Source: Wenyingzhuangia heitensis
GTDB lineage: Bacteria; Bacteroidota; Bacteroidia; Flavobacteriales; Flavobacteriaceae
Direction of reading: 5' to 3'
NCBI RefSeq assembly: GCF_011762155.1
Contig: NZ_JAASQL010000003.1
Coordinates: 62,001 to 126,000 of the forward strand
DNA length: 64,000 bases
Part shown: positions 27,872 through 38,846 of the stretch, in pieces
Numbering within the stretch: position 1 is the stretch's first letter
Layout: every line of letters begins with the position of its first letter
Notes under the pieces: model-generated
What the model was told of the DNA's origin: nothing
What the model saw: the letters and a program-made list of their open reading frames with translations, nothing else
Databases searched by the model: none
Translations under genes and position numbers: made by a program

Positions 27872-27882
27872 AATACTATAAA

Positions 27883-28428
27883 TTATGCAGATTTACCTGC
27901 TTTTCTTCTTAATTCTTCACCTACAAACTTAATTCCTTTTCCTTTGTATGGTTCAGGGCTACGGAAAGAACGAATCTTTGCTGCTACTTGACCTACCAAT
28001 TGCTTATCGAAAGAAGTAAGTTTTACGATTGGGTTTTTCCCTTTATCTGATACTGTTTCAACTTTAACTTCTGGAGCTATGTCTAACACAATATTGTGAG
28101 AGTATCCAATTGCTAAATCTAAAACTTGACCTTGGTTTGAAGCTCTATATCCAACACCAACTAATTCTAATTGCTTAGACCATCCATTAGACACACCTTC
28201 AATCATGTTATTGACTAAAGCTCTGTATAATCCGTGTTTTGCTCTATGCGTTTTAGATTCAGTAGGTCTATCTAAGATAAGTTTTCCTTCTTCTTCTTTA
28301 ATACTGATTCCATCAGTAATTTCTTGAGATAATTCTCCTAATTTCCCTTTTACAGTAACTGTGTCTCCGTTAATAGTAACAGTAACACCAGCTGGAATTG
28401 CGATTGGGCTTTTTCCTATTCTTGACAT
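27883..28428 (-). CDS. rplF: 50S ribosomal protein L6
   Basis: A 181-residue L6 with its two homologous beta-alpha domains. The conserved start [15 protein letters not shown] and the C-terminal signature [24 protein letters not shown] are present. L6 lies near the sarcin-ricin loop. Confidence 0.98.
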   Translation of the reverse strand: MSRIGKSPIAIPAGVTVTINGDTVTVKGKLGELSQEITDGISIKEEEGKLILDRPTESKTHRAKHGLYRALVNNMIEGVSNGWSKQLELVGVGYRASNQGQVLDLAIGYSHNIVLDIAPEVKVETVSDKGKNPIVKLTSFDKQLVGQVAAKIRSFRSPEPYKGKGIKFVGEELRRKAGKSA

Positions 28429-28441
28429 ACTATTCTATTTT

Positions 28442-28840
28442 TTAGTAAACGTGACAAATTACTTCTCCACCAATGTTTTCACTTTTAGCTTGCTTAGATG
28501 TCATTACTCCTTTAGAAGTAGAAACAATAGCAATACCTAATCCGTTTAATACACGTGGTAAATCTTCAACACCTACATACTTTCGTAAACCTGGTGTAGA
28601 AATACGTTCAATTTTCTTAATAACTGATTCGTTCGTTTCAGGATTGTATTTTAAAGCTATTTTAATTGAATCTTGAGCATCTCTTTCTTCAAATTTATAA
28701 CTTAAAATAAATCCTTGGTCAAATAAGATCTCTGTGATTGCTTTTTTAACCTTTGATGCAGGAATCTCCACTACTCTGTGTCCCGCTAAATAAGCATTTC
28801 TTACTCTTGTTAAGTAATCTGCTATTGGATCTGTATACAT
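28442..28840 (-). CDS. rpsH: 30S ribosomal protein S8
   Basis: A 132-residue S8. It opens [32 protein letters not shown] and carries the C-terminal [34 protein letters not shown]8 binds helix 21 of 16S rRNA and is the spc-operon repressor in E. coli. The 73-bp gap to rpsN is the longest within this part of the block. Confidence 0.98.
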   Translation of the reverse strand: MYTDPIADYLTRVRNAYLAGHRVVEIPASKVKKAITEILFDQGFILSYKFEERDAQDSIKIALKYNPETNESVIKKIERISTPGLRKYVGVEDLPRVLNGLGIAIVSTSKGVMTSKQAKSENIGGEVICHVY

Positions 28841-28913
28841 ATTATTTGTATTGGTTTAGATTATCACCCTGAAACAAGTTCAGGGCTAGCATCTAAAATT
28901 AATTCTTAAAATT

Positions 28914-29183
28914 TTACCAACTTGCTTTTGTAACACCTGGGATCAACCCTTGGTTAGCCATTTCACGAAAAGTTACACGAGAAATTCCAAATTGTCTCAT
29001 ATATCCTTTTGGTCTTCCTGTTAACTTACAACGGTTATGACCACGTACAGGAGAAGCATTTTTTGGTAACTTCTGTAATCCTTCGTAATCACCAGCTTCT
29101 TTTAAAGCTTTACGTTTTTCAGCGTATTTAGCAACTGTTTTAGCTCTTTTTCTCTCACGAGCTTTCATTGATTCTTTAGCCAT
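28914..29183 (-). CDS. rpsN: 30S ribosomal protein S14 (zinc-free form)
   Basis: An 89-residue S14, the longer form that lacks the CxxC...CxxC zinc site; only one cysteine is present ([21 protein letters not shown]). It starts [15 protein letters not shown] and ends [20 protein letters not shown]. Two bp after rplE. Confidence 0.97.
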   Translation of the reverse strand: MAKESMKARERKRAKTVAKYAEKRKALKEAGDYEGLQKLPKNASPVRGHNRCKLTGRPKGYMRQFGISRVTFREMANQGLIPGVTKASW

Positions 29184-29185
29184 GA

Positions 29186-29737
29186 CTAGTTCTTTTTAAA
29201 TGGTAAACCTAATTCTGTTAATAATGATTTAGCTTCTTTATCGGTAGGTGCAGAAGTTACAAAAGTAATATCCATACCACCAATCTTTTTCACTTGATCA
29301 ATATTAATTTCAGGGAAAATAATTTGCTCAGTAATTCCTAAGTTATAATTTCCTCTTCCATCAAAACCAGTAGCTTTAATACCATTAAAATCTCTTACAC
29401 GTGGTAAAGAAGCAGTAATTAATCTATCTAAGAATTCATACATTTTAGTTCCGCGTAAAGTAACTCTTGCCCCAATTGGCATACCTTTACGTAGTTTAAA
29501 TGTTGCAATATCTTTTTTAGACAATGTTGCAACTGCTTTTTGTCCTGAAATAGTACTTAACTCTTCAACAGCGTAATCTACTAATTTCTTATCTGCAATA
29601 GCAGCACCTACACCTTTAGAGATAACTATTTTCTCTAATTTAGGTACTTGCATAATATTGCTATATCCGTACTCTTCAGTTAAGGCAGCCTTAATTCTGT
29701 CAGTGTACTCTTGTTTAAGTCTTGGAATATAACTCAT
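29186..29737 (-). CDS. rplE: 50S ribosomal protein L5
   Basis: A 183-residue L5 from ATG 29737 ([25 protein letters not shown]); an upstream in-frame start would overlap rplX and add 16 residues not expected in the family. [35 protein letters not shown]-type and [28 protein letters not shown] segments identify it. It binds 5S rRNA. Confidence 0.97.
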   Translation of the reverse strand: MSYIPRLKQEYTDRIKAALTEEYGYSNIMQVPKLEKIVISKGVGAAIADKKLVDYAVEELSTISGQKAVATLSKKDIATFKLRKGMPIGARVTLRGTKMYEFLDRLITASLPRVRDFNGIKATGFDGRGNYNLGITEQIIFPEINIDQVKKIGGMDITFVTSAPTDKEAKSLLTELGLPFKKN

Positions 29738-29738
29738 A

Positions 29739-30047
29739 TTAAATAGCTTTTTCTGATTTTTTAGAAAAACGTACTTTTTTACCATCTTCTACTCTGTAAC
29801 CAACTTTAGTAGTGTTTCCATCTTCTAAAATAGCTAAGTTAGAAATTGGCAAAGCAGCCTCTTTCTTTACAATTCCTCCTTGAGGGTTTTGAGCGCTTGG
29901 TTTAGTGTGCTTAGAAACTAAGTTTACACCTTCTACAATTGCTTTGTTTTTATCAGTAATAATCTTTACTACTTTCCCTTCTTTACCTTTCTGATCTCCA
30001 GCAATTACTCTTACTGTATCTCCTGATTTAATTTTAATCTTTGCCAT
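29739..30047 (-). CDS. rplX: 50S ribosomal protein L24
   Basis: A 102-residue L24 with the KOW motif ([25 protein letters not shown]) and [31 protein letters not shown]. One of the first proteins to assemble on 23S rRNA. Separated from rplE by one base and 12 bp after rplN. Confidence 0.98.
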   Translation of the reverse strand: MAKIKIKSGDTVRVIAGDQKGKEGKVVKIITDKNKAIVEGVNLVSKHTKPSAQNPQGGIVKKEAALPISNLAILEDGNTTKVGYRVEDGKKVRFSKKSEKAI

Positions 30048-30059
30048 CTTTTACAAATA

Positions 30060-30428
30060 TTAAAGCACCTCAGGTGCTAATGATACAATTTTCATGAATT
30101 GCTTATCACGAAGTTCTCTTGCTACAGGTCCAAATACACGTGTTCCAGACATTTCTCCAGTCGCATTTAACAACACACAAGCGTTGTCATCAAAACGAAT
30201 GTAAGAACCGTCTTTTCTTCGTACTTCCTTAGAGGTACGAACAACAACAGCTTTAAATACTTGACCTTTTTTAGCGTTTCCATTTGGAGTTGCAGACTTT
30301 ACAGTTACTACAATTTTATCTCCAATAGATGCATAACGCTTTCCTGTTCCTCCTAAAACACGGATCACTAAGACCTCTTTAGCTCCAGTGTTATCTGCTA
30401 CGTTTAATCTTGATTCTGTTTGTAACAT
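30060..30428 (-). CDS. rplN: 50S ribosomal protein L14
   Basis: A 122-residue L14 ([27 protein letters not shown]... ending [11 protein letters not shown]). Conserved [19 protein letters not shown] and [13 protein letters not shown]. One bp from rpsQ. Confidence 0.98.
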   Translation of the reverse strand: MLQTESRLNVADNTGAKEVLVIRVLGGTGKRYASIGDKIVVTVKSATPNGNAKKGQVFKAVVVRTSKEVRRKDGSYIRFDDNACVLLNATGEMSGTRVFGPVARELRDKQFMKIVSLAPEVL

Positions 30429-30429
30429 A

Positions 30430-30687
30430 CTATTTCGCTCTTTCTAGGATTTCTACTAATCTCCAACGCTTAGATTTACTTAAAGGTCTTGTTTCCATGA
30501 TTCTTACAGTATCTCCAATGTTGCAATCGTTTTGCTCATCGTGTGCAACGTATTTCTTCGTATTTAACACGAATTTTCCATACATTGGGTGTTTCACTTT
30601 TTTTACCTCTGCAACAACAATAGACTTGTCCATTTTGTTACTAGATACAACACCAATTCTTTCTTTTCTAAGATTTCTATTTTCCAT
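30430..30687 (-). CDS. rpsQ: 30S ribosomal protein S17
   Basis: An 85-residue OB-fold S17. It has [34 protein letters not shown] and [28 protein letters not shown]. Follows rpmC by 13 bp. Confidence 0.98.
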   Translation of the reverse strand: MENRNLRKERIGVVSSNKMDKSIVVAEVKKVKHPMYGKFVLNTKKYVAHDEQNDCNIGDTVRIMETRPLSKSKRWRLVEILERAK

Positions 30688-30700
30688 CTTGTAAAAATAC

Positions 30701-30886
30701 TTATTGTCTGTTAGTTAACTCAGTAGCTACTCTTGCTACAGTTTTTCTAAGCGCTCTCAACTCTAAAGGATTCTCTAATGGAGAAATAGCATGAGCCATC
30801 TTAAGATCAGTATAGCTCTTTTTAAGAGAAACTAATTTCTCTTGTAAGTCTGCAACTGATAATTCTTTAATTTCTGATTGTTTCAT
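30701..30886 (-). CDS. rpmC: 50S ribosomal protein L29
   Basis: A 61-residue, two-helix L29 ([18 protein letters not shown]...). The family's R-A-L-R-x-T-V-A-R motif is at residues 49-57. It lies at the peptide exit tunnel and binds trigger factor and SRP in other bacteria. Gap of 11 bp to rplP. Confidence 0.97.
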   Translation of the reverse strand: MKQSEIKELSVADLQEKLVSLKKSYTDLKMAHAISPLENPLELRALRKTVARVATELTNRQ

Positions 30887-30897
30887 TCTCTTAGATA

Positions 30898-31326
30898 TTA
30901 AGCGTTATCATAATCTCTCGCAACAACGAACTTAGTTTTAACTGGCATTTTTTGAGCTGCTAAGCGCAATGCTTCTTTAGCAACATCGAAAGGTACCCCT
31001 CCGATTTCAAACAATATTCTACCAGGCTTAACTACCGCTACGAAATATTCAGGAGCACCCTTTCCTTTACCCATACGAACCTCTAATGGTTTCTTTGTAA
31101 TAGGTTTATCTGGAAAAATTTTGATCCATAATTGACCTTCTCTTTTCATATAACGTGTCGCAGCAATACGACCTGCTTCTATTTGTCTAGAGGTAATTAA
31201 GGCTTGTTCTAAAGATTTCATCCCGAACATACCAAAAGCTAATTGATTCCCTCTGTGAGAATCACCGCTCATATTACCTTTACCTTTCTGTACCTTACGG
31301 TACTTTACTCTTTTAGGCTGTAACAT
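30898..31326 (-). CDS. rplP: 50S ribosomal protein L16
   Basis: A 142-residue L16 ([21 protein letters not shown]...). It shows [46 protein letters not shown] and [23 protein letters not shown], typical of this A-site-proximal protein. Between rpsC and rpmC. Confidence 0.98.
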   Translation of the reverse strand: MLQPKRVKYRKVQKGKGNMSGDSHRGNQLAFGMFGMKSLEQALITSRQIEAGRIAATRYMKREGQLWIKIFPDKPITKKPLEVRMGKGKGAPEYFVAVVKPGRILFEIGGVPFDVAKEALRLAAQKMPVKTKFVVARDYDNA

Positions 31327-31352
31327 TTCTAAATTCTAATTTTTGTGAAAAA

Positions 31353-32075
31353 TTATTTTCTCCTACGAGGTCCTTTCTTAGCTCCTGTGTTAGCTCCACC
31401 TTTTCCTCCTGTCTTTTTAGACAAGCCTACTAATGGAGATAATTCACGTTTACCATAAACCTCACCTTTCATTATCCACACTTTAACCCCGATTCTACCG
31501 TAAGTTGTATGTGCTTCTACCAAAGCATAATCAATATCAGCTCTAAAAGTAGATAGAGGAATTCTACCTTCTTTATAGTGCTCTGAACGTGCCATTTCTG
31601 CTCCGTTTAAACGACCTGAAATTTGGATTTTAATCCCTTCAGCGTTCATACGCATTGTTCCAGCAATAGCCATTTTAATTGCACGTCTGTATGAAATTCT
31701 ATTTTCAATTTGACGAGCAACACTTGCTGCAACTAAATTAGCATCCAATTCTGGACGTTTAATTTCAAAAATATTGATTTGTACTTCGTTTCCAGTTAAT
31801 TTCTTTAACTCTTCTTTTAACTTGTCTACCTCTTGTCCACCTTTTCCGATAATAATACCAGGTCTAGCAGTAGTGATAGTAACGGTTACAAGTTTAAGTG
31901 TACGTTCAATAATTATTCTAGAAACGCTTGCTTTGTATAATCTAGCGTTTAAATACTTTCTTATCTTATTGTCTTCAGCAATCTTATCTCCGTAGTCATT
32001 ACCTCCGTACCAGTTTGAGTCCCATCCTCTGATGATTCCTAAACGATTTCCTATTGGATTAGTCTTTTGTCCCAT
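31353..32075 (-). CDS. rpsC: 30S ribosomal protein S3
   Basis: A 240-residue S3 with the KH RNA-binding domain ([26 protein letters not shown] loop GKGG) and the C-terminal [53 protein letters not shown]. The C-terminus is a glycine/lysine tail. S3 forms part of the mRNA entry pore. Confidence 0.98.
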   Translation of the reverse strand: MGQKTNPIGNRLGIIRGWDSNWYGGNDYGDKIAEDNKIRKYLNARLYKASVSRIIIERTLKLVTVTITTARPGIIIGKGGQEVDKLKEELKKLTGNEVQINIFEIKRPELDANLVAASVARQIENRISYRRAIKMAIAGTMRMNAEGIKIQISGRLNGAEMARSEHYKEGRIPLSTFRADIDYALVEAHTTYGRIGVKVWIMKGEVYGKRELSPLVGLSKKTGGKGGANTGAKKGPRRRK

Positions 32076-32087
32076 TTCTACTTATGA

Positions 32088-32495
32088 TTATTTGCTTTCA
32101 ACATTTTTACTTCCCAACACAATAGTAACGTGATTAGAACGCTTACGAATTCTATGTGCACGACCTTGTGGAGCTGGTCTTAATCTCTTTAACATTGCTG
32201 CAGAATCTACAGTAATTGTTTTAACATATAAATTAGCTTCTTCTAAACTAGCGTCTTCGTTCTTTGCTTGCCAATTAGCAATTGCAGATAACAATAACTT
32301 TTCTACGTTTATAGATGCTTCCTTAGAGCTAAACTTCAAGATTTGTAAAGCTTTTTCAACCTCTACTCCTCTTACTAAATCAGCCACCAATCTCATCTTT
32401 CTTGGTGATGTAGGACAACCAGTCAATTTAGCGAAAGCTACTTCTTTCTTTGCCTCCTTGATCTGTTTTGCCATATTATGTTTACGAACTCCCAT
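32088..32495 (-). CDS. rplV: 50S ribosomal protein L22
   Basis: A 135-residue L22. ATG 32495 ([11 protein letters not shown]) was kept because this extended N-terminus is usual in Flavobacteriia; a second ATG seven codons in is possible. The core [27 protein letters not shown] and the tunnel-loop region [26 protein letters not shown] are intact. Confidence 0.97.
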   Translation of the reverse strand: MGVRKHNMAKQIKEAKKEVAFAKLTGCPTSPRKMRLVADLVRGVEVEKALQILKFSSKEASINVEKLLLSAIANWQAKNEDASLEEANLYVKTITVDSAAMLKRLRPAPQGRAHRIRKRSNHVTIVLGSKNVESK

Positions 32496-32501
32496 ATCCT
32501 A

Positions 32502-32783
32502 CTATTTTTTTCCTTTGTTTTTCTTGTCAGCACCATGACCTCTAAAGGTACGTGTTGGTGAAAACTCTCCTAATTTATGACCTACCATGTTTTCTGTAAC
32601 ATATACTGGTACAAATGTTCTTCCGTTGTGAACTCCAATAGTTTGACCAACGAAATCTGGAGTAATCATAGAAGCTCTAGACCAAGTCTTGATTACTTCT
32701 TTGCTACCTGCCTCAGCATTAGCAACTACTCTTTTCTCAAGTTTATGAAAAATGAAAGGTCCTTTTTTTAATGAACGTGCCAT
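32502..32783 (-). CDS. rpsS: 30S ribosomal protein S19
   Basis: A 93-residue S19: [70 protein letters not shown]. It contacts S13 in the head. Six bp each from rplB and rplV. Confidence 0.98.
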   Translation of the reverse strand: MARSLKKGPFIFHKLEKRVVANAEAGSKEVIKTWSRASMITPDFVGQTIGVHNGRTFVPVYVTENMVGHKLGEFSPTRTFRGHGADKKNKGKK

Positions 32784-32789
32784 GTCTTC

Positions 32790-33617
32790 TTATTTTTTTC
32801 TACGTTCTAAAATATACTTATTACTCGCTTTTGTCTTAGATCTAGTCTTGTATCCTTTAGCAGGTATACCATTTCTTGATCTTGGGTGACCTCCTGAAGA
32901 ACGTCCTTCTCCACCTCCCATTGGGTGATCGACTGGGTTCATTCTAACAGCGTTTGTTCTTGGTCTTCTACCTAACCATCTAGATCTACCAGCTTTACCA
33001 GAAACTAGTAATTGGTGATCAGAGTTTGAAACAACTCCGATAGTTGCGATACAAGTCAACAAGATCAATCTTGTTTCACCTGACGGTAACTTTACTGTAG
33101 CATACTTTCCTTCTTTTGCCATTAATTGCGCAAAAGAACCTGCAGAACGAGCCATAACAGCTCCTTGACCTGGTCTTAGTTCAATACAACAAATTGTTGT
33201 ACCTAAAGGCATGTTTGCTAAAGGCATTGCATTACCAACATCAGGAGTAACACCTTCTGCTCCAGAAACAATAGTTTGACCTACTTGTAATCCTGCTTGA
33301 GCAATAACGTATCTTTTTTCTCCATCAGTATATTCTACTAATGCAATAAATGCAGTACGATTTGGATCGTACTCAATTGTTTTTACAGTTGCTTCAACAC
33401 CGAATTTATCTCTATTAAAATCGATAATACGGTATCTTTTTTTATGACCACCACCTACGTAGCGCATTGTCATTCTACCACTGTTGTTTCGACCTCCAGA
33501 TCTTTTATTCGGTGTCAATAATGACTTTTCCGGCTTATCAGTAGTGATGGCGTCGAACCCATTTACTACTCTAAAACGCTGACCTGGTGTGATTGGTTTT
33601 AATTTTCTAACTGACAT
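32790..33617 (-). CDS. rplB: 50S ribosomal protein L2
   Basis: A 275-residue L2, standard length. It has the OB and SH3-like domains and the C-terminal peptidyl-transferase-proximal loop [24 protein letters not shown] with the conserved histidine. Between rplW and rpsS. Confidence 0.98.
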   Translation of the reverse strand: MSVRKLKPITPGQRFRVVNGFDAITTDKPEKSLLTPNKRSGGRNNSGRMTMRYVGGGHKKRYRIIDFNRDKFGVEATVKTIEYDPNRTAFIALVEYTDGEKRYVIAQAGLQVGQTIVSGAEGVTPDVGNAMPLANMPLGTTICCIELRPGQGAVMARSAGSFAQLMAKEGKYATVKLPSGETRLILLTCIATIGVVSNSDHQLLVSGKAGRSRWLGRRPRTNAVRMNPVDHPMGGGEGRSSGGHPRSRNGIPAKGYKTRSKTKASNKYILERRKK

Positions 33618-33641
33618 GTTAAAATTTAAAATTATTTATAA

Positions 33642-33932
33642 TTAAATATTGCTGTAAAAGTCAATATTCTCTCCCTCAGCTACCTCTATGATAGCTTTTT
33701 TATATGCAGAAATTTTCGACTGAACAATACCTTTTTTGGTATATTTAGTCGAACGTTTTACTGGATATACCATTGTTCTTACCTTCTCAACTGAAACTCC
33801 ATAAGTTGCTTCTACAGCTTCTTTAATTTCAATCTTGTTAGCTTTCAAATTCACAACAAAAGCATAACGGTTTAATAACTCGCTATCTTTTGTTGCTTTT
33901 TCTGTAATAATAGGCTTTATTAAAATACTCAT
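33642..33932 (-). CDS. rplW: 50S ribosomal protein L23
   Basis: A 96-residue L23 (MSILIKPIITEKATKDSELLNRYAFVVNLKANKIEIKEAVEATYGVSVEKVRTM). It is the main docking site for trigger factor at the tunnel exit. Nine bp after rplD. Confidence 0.97.
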   Translation of the reverse strand: MSILIKPIITEKATKDSELLNRYAFVVNLKANKIEIKEAVEATYGVSVEKVRTMVYPVKRSTKYTKKGIVQSKISAYKKAIIEVAEGENIDFYSNI

Positions 33933-33941
33933 ATCTGTATC

Positions 33942-34571
33942 CTATTTACTTAAATTAGCTTCAATATCTGCAATTGCACCTTCTAACAAAACTACCTTAC
34001 CAGCATTCAATACCTTGTAAGTGTTTAATTCTGAACTAGTTACAACCTCAGACCCTTTTAAATTTCGTGAAGACAAATATACATTATTATTTGATTCACC
34101 CAACACAAATAGAGATTTTTTATTATCTAACTCTAATGCTTTCAATACATTAATGAAATTTTTAGTATTTGGAGCTTCAAAAGTGAAGTCCTCTAAAACG
34201 ATAATATTTGCCTCTTTTGCTTGTAAACTAAAAGCAGATTTTCTAGCTAATCTCTTTAAGTTTTTGTTTAATTTGAAAGAATAATCTCTGTTTCTTGGTC
34301 CAAAAACTCTACCTCCTCCTCTAAACACTGGAGACTTGATAGATCCTGCACGAGCAGTACCTGTACCTTTTTGTTTCTTAATCTTTCTTGTAGACCCTGC
34401 AATCTCAGCTCTTTCCTTAGCTTTGTGAGTACCTTGTCTTCTATTTGCCAAGTGCTGTTTTACATCTAAGTAAACTGCATGATCGTTTGGCTCTATAGCG
34501 AATACTGAGTCAGACAATTCAATCTGACGTCCTGTATCTTTTCCTGTATAATCTAAAACTGCTACTTTCAT
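33942..34571 (-). CDS. rplD: 50S ribosomal protein L4
   Basis: A 209-residue L4. It has the extended loop with [30 protein letters not shown], which lines the exit tunnel. In E. coli L4 represses the S10 operon; whether that holds here is unknown, but a hairpin lies upstream of rplC. Overlaps rplC by one base. Confidence 0.98.
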   Translation of the reverse strand: MKVAVLDYTGKDTGRQIELSDSVFAIEPNDHAVYLDVKQHLANRRQGTHKAKERAEIAGSTRKIKKQKGTGTARAGSIKSPVFRGGGRVFGPRNRDYSFKLNKNLKRLARKSAFSLQAKEANIIVLEDFTFEAPNTKNFINVLKALELDNKKSLFVLGESNNNVYLSSRNLKGSEVVTSSELNTYKVLNAGKVVLLEGAIADIEANLSK

Positions 34572-35185
34572 TATTTCTCGATAGTTAAGTAAGAGTTCTT
34601 AGCACCAGGAACACATCCTTTTACTACGATTAAGTTCTTGTCAGCAACAACTTTTAAAACTCTTAAGTTTTCAACTTTAACTTGATCTCCTCCCATTCTT
34701 CCTGCCATACGCATTCCTTTGAATACACGTGCAGGGTAAGATGCAGCACCAATAGATCCTGGAGCTCTTAAACGGTTATGTTGACCGTGAGTAGCTTGAC
34801 CTACACCAGCAAATCCATGACGTTTTACAACACCCTGAAAACCTTTACCTTTAGAAATCCCACTTACATCAACAAATTCACCTTCTACAAATAGATCTAC
34901 ACCTACTGTATCACCTAAATTCAACTCCTCATCAAAACTAAACTCAACGACTTTCTTCTTAGAAGTAGTACCAGCTTTTGCAAAGTGACCTTGCAAAGCT
35001 TTGGTAGTATTCTTGTCAGATTTGTCATCGAAACCTAATTGGATAGCAGAATAACCATCTACTTCCTCAGTTCTGACTTGGGTAACTACACATGGACCAG
35101 CTTGAATTACAGTACAAGGAATATTTTTCCCGTTCTCATCAAAAATGCTAGTCATTCCGATTTTTTTTCCTATTAACCCAGACAT
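34571..35185 (-). CDS. rplC: 50S ribosomal protein L3
   Basis: A 204-residue L3 ([34 protein letters not shown]) with the conserved [53 protein letters not shown] loop reaching the peptidyl transferase centre. Its stop shares a base with the rplD start. Confidence 0.98.
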   Translation of the reverse strand: MSGLIGKKIGMTSIFDENGKNIPCTVIQAGPCVVTQVRTEEVDGYSAIQLGFDDKSDKNTTKALQGHFAKAGTTSKKKVVEFSFDEELNLGDTVGVDLFVEGEFVDVSGISKGKGFQGVVKRHGFAGVGQATHGQHNRLRAPGSIGAASYPARVFKGMRMAGRMGGDQVKVENLRVLKVVADKNLIVVKGCVPGAKNSYLTIEK

Positions 35186-35232
35186 TATTATTAATTAATT
35201 ATTGTTATTAAATTCTATATTTTAAGAGACAG

Positions 35233-35264
35233 AAAAACCGGCCTAACAAGGTTAGACTGGTTTT
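35233..35264 (-). promoter_or_regulatory. Hairpin between rpsJ and rplC (candidate attenuator or processing site)
   Basis: On the minus strand AAAACCAGTCTAAC pairs with GTTAGGCCGGTTTT across a 3-nt CTT loop (14 positions, one mismatch and one G-U), followed by one more T then CT. It resembles a weak intrinsic terminator in the 98-bp rpsJ-rplC gap, the largest gap within the S10 part of the block. Confidence 0.55.
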
Positions 35265-35283
35265 ACATGTCTATTAAGTTTTA

Positions 35284-35589
35284 TCAAACTTTGATTTCTA
35301 CTTCAACACCAGAAGGTAATTCTAATTTCATTAAAGCATCAATAGTCTTAGATGAAGAACTATAAATGTCTAACAATCTTTTATAAGAAGATAATTGGAA
35401 TTGCTCTCTAGATTTTTTGTTTACGTGTGGAGAACGTAAAACCGTAAAAATCTTTTTATTTGTTGGCAAAGGAATAGGACCGTTTACAACAGCTCCTGTA
35501 GACTTTACCGTCTTTACGATTTTCTCAGCAGATTTATCTACTAAGTTATAGTCGTAAGACTTTAATTTTATTCTGATTTTTTGACTCAT
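35284..35589 (-). CDS. rpsJ: 30S ribosomal protein S10
   Basis: A 101-residue S10 ([45 protein letters not shown]). It also serves as NusE in antitermination in other bacteria. Here it follows fusA by 17 bp, so the str and S10 operons are fused; tuf is not present between them. Confidence 0.98.
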   Translation of the reverse strand: MSQKIRIKLKSYDYNLVDKSAEKIVKTVKSTGAVVNGPIPLPTNKKIFTVLRSPHVNKKSREQFQLSSYKRLLDIYSSSSKTIDALMKLELPSGVEVEIKV

Positions 35590-35606
35590 TTTCTAATGTT
35601 TTAAAA

Positions 35607-37730
35607 TTAAGCTTTAGAAGCTGCGATTACTTCTTCTGATACGTTAGAAGGTGTTTGTGCATAGTGAGAGAACTCCATTGTAGAAGTTGCTCTACCAGAT
35701 GATAACGTACGTAAAGTAGTTACATATCCAAACATTTCTGATAACGGCACATCAGCTTTAACAACTTTTGCTCCTCCTCTATCACTCATATCGTTTACTT
35801 GACCTCTACGTCTGTTTAAGTCACCAACAATATCTCCCATGTTTTCTTCTGGTGTAATTACATCCATTTTCATGATAGGCTCTAGGATAACAGCACCTGC
35901 AGCTTTCGCACAAGATTTATATCCTAATTTTGCTGCCAATTCAAATGATAATGCATCAGAATCCACTGGGTGGAAAGATCCATCCTTTAAAACAACTTTT
36001 AATGAATCCATAACGAATCCAGCTAAAGGTCCATTTGCCATAGACTCTTTAAATCCTTTTTCTACAGCTGGAATGAATTCTTTAGGAATACGTCCACCTT
36101 TAATTTGATCAACAAACTGTAATCCAGACCCTTCAAAATCTTCATCAACAGGTCCCATTTCAAATACAATATCACCAAACTTACCACGTCCTCCAGATTG
36201 CTTTTTGTAAGTCTCTCTGTGTTCTGTTGTTTTTGTTACAGCTTCTTTATATTCTACTTGTGGTTGTCCTTGGTTCACTTCAACTTTAAACTCACGTTTC
36301 ATACGGTCTACTAAAACCTCTAAGTGCAACTCACCCATTCCTGAAATAACTGTTTGACCAGAAGCCTCATCAGTTTTAACAGTAAATGTAGGATCCTCTT
36401 CAGCTAATTTAGACAAGGCTAACCCCATCTTATCAACATCTGCCTTAGTTTTAGGCTCAATAGAAATACCAATTACCGGAGCAGGAAAATCCATACTCTC
36501 TAATACGATTGGTGCATCTAATGCAGACATAGTATCTCCAGTCTTAATATCTTTAAATCCAACAGCAGCTCCAATATCTCCAGCTTCAATATAATCGATA
36601 GAGTTTTGTTTGTTTGCATGCATTTGGTAGATACGAGAAATACGTTCTTTTTTACCTGAACGGTTATTCAATATATAAGAACCTGCATCTAAACGTCCTG
36701 AATAAGCACGGAAAAATGCTAAACGTCCTACAAAAGGATCTGTAGCAATTTTAAAAGCTAAAGCTGCAAAAGAATCTTTTACATCTGGGCTTCTTGTCTC
36801 TTGCTCATCTGTGTCAGGGTTTGTTCCTACAATCTCTGGTCTATCCATAGGAGAAGGTAAGTAACGACAAACTGCATCTAACAAGAATTGAACTCCTTTG
36901 TTTTTAAATGAAGATCCACAAATCATAGGTATGATAGCCATATCCATAACAGCAGCTCTTAAAGCAGCATGCACTTCTTCTTCTGTGATAGAGTTTTCAT
37001 CTTCCATGAACTTCTCTAACAAGTTTTCGTCGTAACCTGCAACCTCTTCAATCAATCTAGCACGAGCTTCTGCAGCTTCATCAACTAAATCTTCAGGAAT
37101 ATCAATTTCATCAAAAGTAGCCCCTTGTGTGTCGTCATGCCAAACAATAGCTCTGTTCTTAACTAAATCAACAATACCTTTAAATTCGTTCTCTTCACCA
37201 ATAGGTAAAACGATTTCAACTGCATTAGAACCTAACATTTCCTTAACCTGCTTACATACGTTTGCAAAGTTAGATCCTTGACGGTCCATTTTGTTTACAA
37301 AACCAATACGAGGCACTTTATAGTTATCAGCTAATCTCCAGTTAGTTTCTGACTGAGGCTCAACACCATCAACAGCACTAAACAAGAAAACCAATCCATC
37401 TAATACACGTAAAGAACGGTTTACTTCAACCGTAAAATCTACGTGACCAGGAGTATCAATAATATTAAAATGATAACCTTTAGTCTCAGGTAATGGTTGT
37501 GCATTTTCTAAAGGAAACTGCCATGTACAAGTTGTAGCAGCAGAAGTAATTGTAATACCTCTTTCTTGCTCTTGCTCCATCCAGTCCATAGTCGCTGCAC
37601 CATCATGAACTTCTCCAATTTTATGAGAAACTCCTGTATAATACAAAATACGTTCTGTAGTGGTAGTTTTACCCGCATCAATATGCGCTGCAATACCAAT
37701 ATTTCTTGTAAGTTTTAAATCTTTAGCCAT
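35607..37730 (-). CDS. fusA: Elongation factor G
   Basis: A 707-residue translocase GTPase. The G motifs are [17 protein letters not shown] (G1, residues 17-33), DTPGHVDFT (G3) and NKMD (G4); the five-domain length is normal and it ends [14 protein letters not shown]. It drives tRNA-mRNA translocation and ribosome recycling. Six bp between rpsG and fusA. Confidence 0.98.
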   Translation of the reverse strand: MAKDLKLTRNIGIAAHIDAGKTTTTERILYYTGVSHKIGEVHDGAATMDWMEQEQERGITITSAATTCTWQFPLENAQPLPETKGYHFNIIDTPGHVDFTVEVNRSLRVLDGLVFLFSAVDGVEPQSETNWRLADNYKVPRIGFVNKMDRQGSNFANVCKQVKEMLGSNAVEIVLPIGEENEFKGIVDLVKNRAIVWHDDTQGATFDEIDIPEDLVDEAAEARARLIEEVAGYDENLLEKFMEDENSITEEEVHAALRAAVMDMAIIPMICGSSFKNKGVQFLLDAVCRYLPSPMDRPEIVGTNPDTDEQETRSPDVKDSFAALAFKIATDPFVGRLAFFRAYSGRLDAGSYILNNRSGKKERISRIYQMHANKQNSIDYIEAGDIGAAVGFKDIKTGDTMSALDAPIVLESMDFPAPVIGISIEPKTKADVDKMGLALSKLAEEDPTFTVKTDEASGQTVISGMGELHLEVLVDRMKREFKVEVNQGQPQVEYKEAVTKTTEHRETYKKQSGGRGKFGDIVFEMGPVDEDFEGSGLQFVDQIKGGRIPKEFIPAVEKGFKESMANGPLAGFVMDSLKVVLKDGSFHPVDSDALSFELAAKLGYKSCAKAAGAVILEPIMKMDVITPEENMGDIVGDLNRRRGQVNDMSDRGGAKVVKADVPLSEMFGYVTTLRTLSSGRATSTMEFSHYAQTPSNVSEEVIAASKA

Positions 37731-37735
37731 TTCTA

Positions 37736-38215
37736 TTAAAATCTAAAATGTGAAAATGCTTTGTTAGCTTCTGCCATCTTGTGAACATCCACTCTCTTTT
37801 TAACAGCAGCTCCTTCTTCTTTAGCAGCAGCTAATACTTCTGCAGCTAATTTTTGAGCCATAGTCTTTTCATTTCTCTTTCTAGAGTAAGAAATCAACCA
37901 TTTCATTGCCATAGAAACCTTACGGTCTGGTCTAATTGGCATTGGAATTTGAAAAGTAGCACCCCCTACACGACGGCTACGTACTTCTACTTGAGGCATT
38001 ACATTTGACAATGCATCTTTCCATATTTCTAATGAAGACTTCTCTTCTTCATCACCTTTTTTGTTTTCTACAATCTCTAATGCATCGTAAAAAATCTTGA
38101 ACGCTGTAGATTTCTTCCCATCCCACATTAAGTTATTCACAAAACGTGTTACCAACTGATCGTTGAACTTTGGATCTGGTAAAAGAACTCTTTTTTTTGC
38201 TCTTCTTTTTCTCAT
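37736..38215 (-). CDS. rpsG: 30S ribosomal protein S7
   Basis: A 159-residue S7 ([39 protein letters not shown]), with [30 protein letters not shown]. It organises the 3' domain of 16S rRNA and is a str-operon regulator in E. coli. Confidence 0.98.
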   Translation of the reverse strand: MRKRRAKKRVLLPDPKFNDQLVTRFVNNLMWDGKKSTAFKIFYDALEIVENKKGDEEEKSSLEIWKDALSNVMPQVEVRSRRVGGATFQIPMPIRPDRKVSMAMKWLISYSRKRNEKTMAQKLAAEVLAAAKEEGAAVKKRVDVHKMAEANKAFSHFRF

Positions 38216-38245
38216 GTTTTCTTAAGAATTTAAAAGATTAATAGA

Positions 38246-38620
38246 TTATTTTTTTGGACGCTTAGTTCCATACTTAGATCTACGTTGAGTTCTTCCCTCA
38301 ACACCAGCAGTATCTAAAGCTCCACGTACTACGTGATACTTTACCCCTGGTAAATCTTTTACTCTTCCTCCCCTTACTAATACTATCGAGTGCTCTTGTA
38401 GGTTATGTCCTTCTCCTGGGATGTAAGCGTTTATCTCATTACCGTTAGTCAATCTAACACGGGCTACTTTACGCATTGCCGAGTTAGGTTTCTTAGGTGT
38501 TGTAGTATAAACACGTGTACATACTCCACGACGTTGTGGACATGCCTTCAAAGCAGCCGATTTACTCTTCTTAGTAACTTGGGCTCTTCCTTTTCTAACT
38601 AATTGTTGAATAGTTGGCAT
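38246..38620 (-). CDS. rpsL: 30S ribosomal protein S12
   Basis: A 124-residue S12, first gene of the long block. [18 protein letters not shown] and [21 protein letters not shown] keep the lysines whose substitution gives streptomycin resistance elsewhere, so the sequence looks wild-type. Preceded by a 5' hairpin and a strong promoter. Confidence 0.98.
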   Translation of the reverse strand: MPTIQQLVRKGRAQVTKKSKSAALKACPQRRGVCTRVYTTTPKKPNSAMRKVARVRLTNGNEINAYIPGEGHNLQEHSIVLVRGGRVKDLPGVKYHVVRGALDTAGVEGRTQRRSKYGTKRPKK

Positions 38621-38652
38621 AAATTAATATATATATAACGTTTTAATATTTC

Positions 38653-38674
38653 CCCTTGGAATTCTCTCCAAGGG
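38653..38674 (-). other. 5'-terminal stem-loop in the rpsL leader
   Basis: CCCTTGGA and TCCAAGGG form a perfect 8-bp stem with a 6-nt loop. It begins 5 nt after the -7 element, so it should lie at the very 5' end of the ribosomal-protein transcript, where it may protect the RNA or take part in regulation. No T-run follows, so it is not a terminator. Confidence 0.6.
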
Positions 38675-38678
38675 TCTG

Positions 38679-38709
38679 CAAAAGTACAAATATTTTCTAA
38701 ATAATCAAA
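38679..38709 (-). promoter_or_regulatory. Promoter of the rpsL-rplQ ribosomal-protein block
   Basis: On the minus strand TTTG (38709-38706), a 19-bp spacer, and TACTTTTG (38686-38679) followed by CA match the Bacteroidota consensus TTTG-N19-TAnnTTTG exactly. The expected transcription start is near 38673-38676. Confidence 0.75.
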
Positions 38710-38846
38710 TATCAAGCAGTTAATTTTATTTCAAACTTATTTTTATGATTTTTTAGACTCTAAAATCATCTTAAATTTTTAGAGTTCATTTTTTATTTAG
38801 AAAAGGTAAATTGCAATATCTAAAGAAATCTACTAGTTTTGATTTT

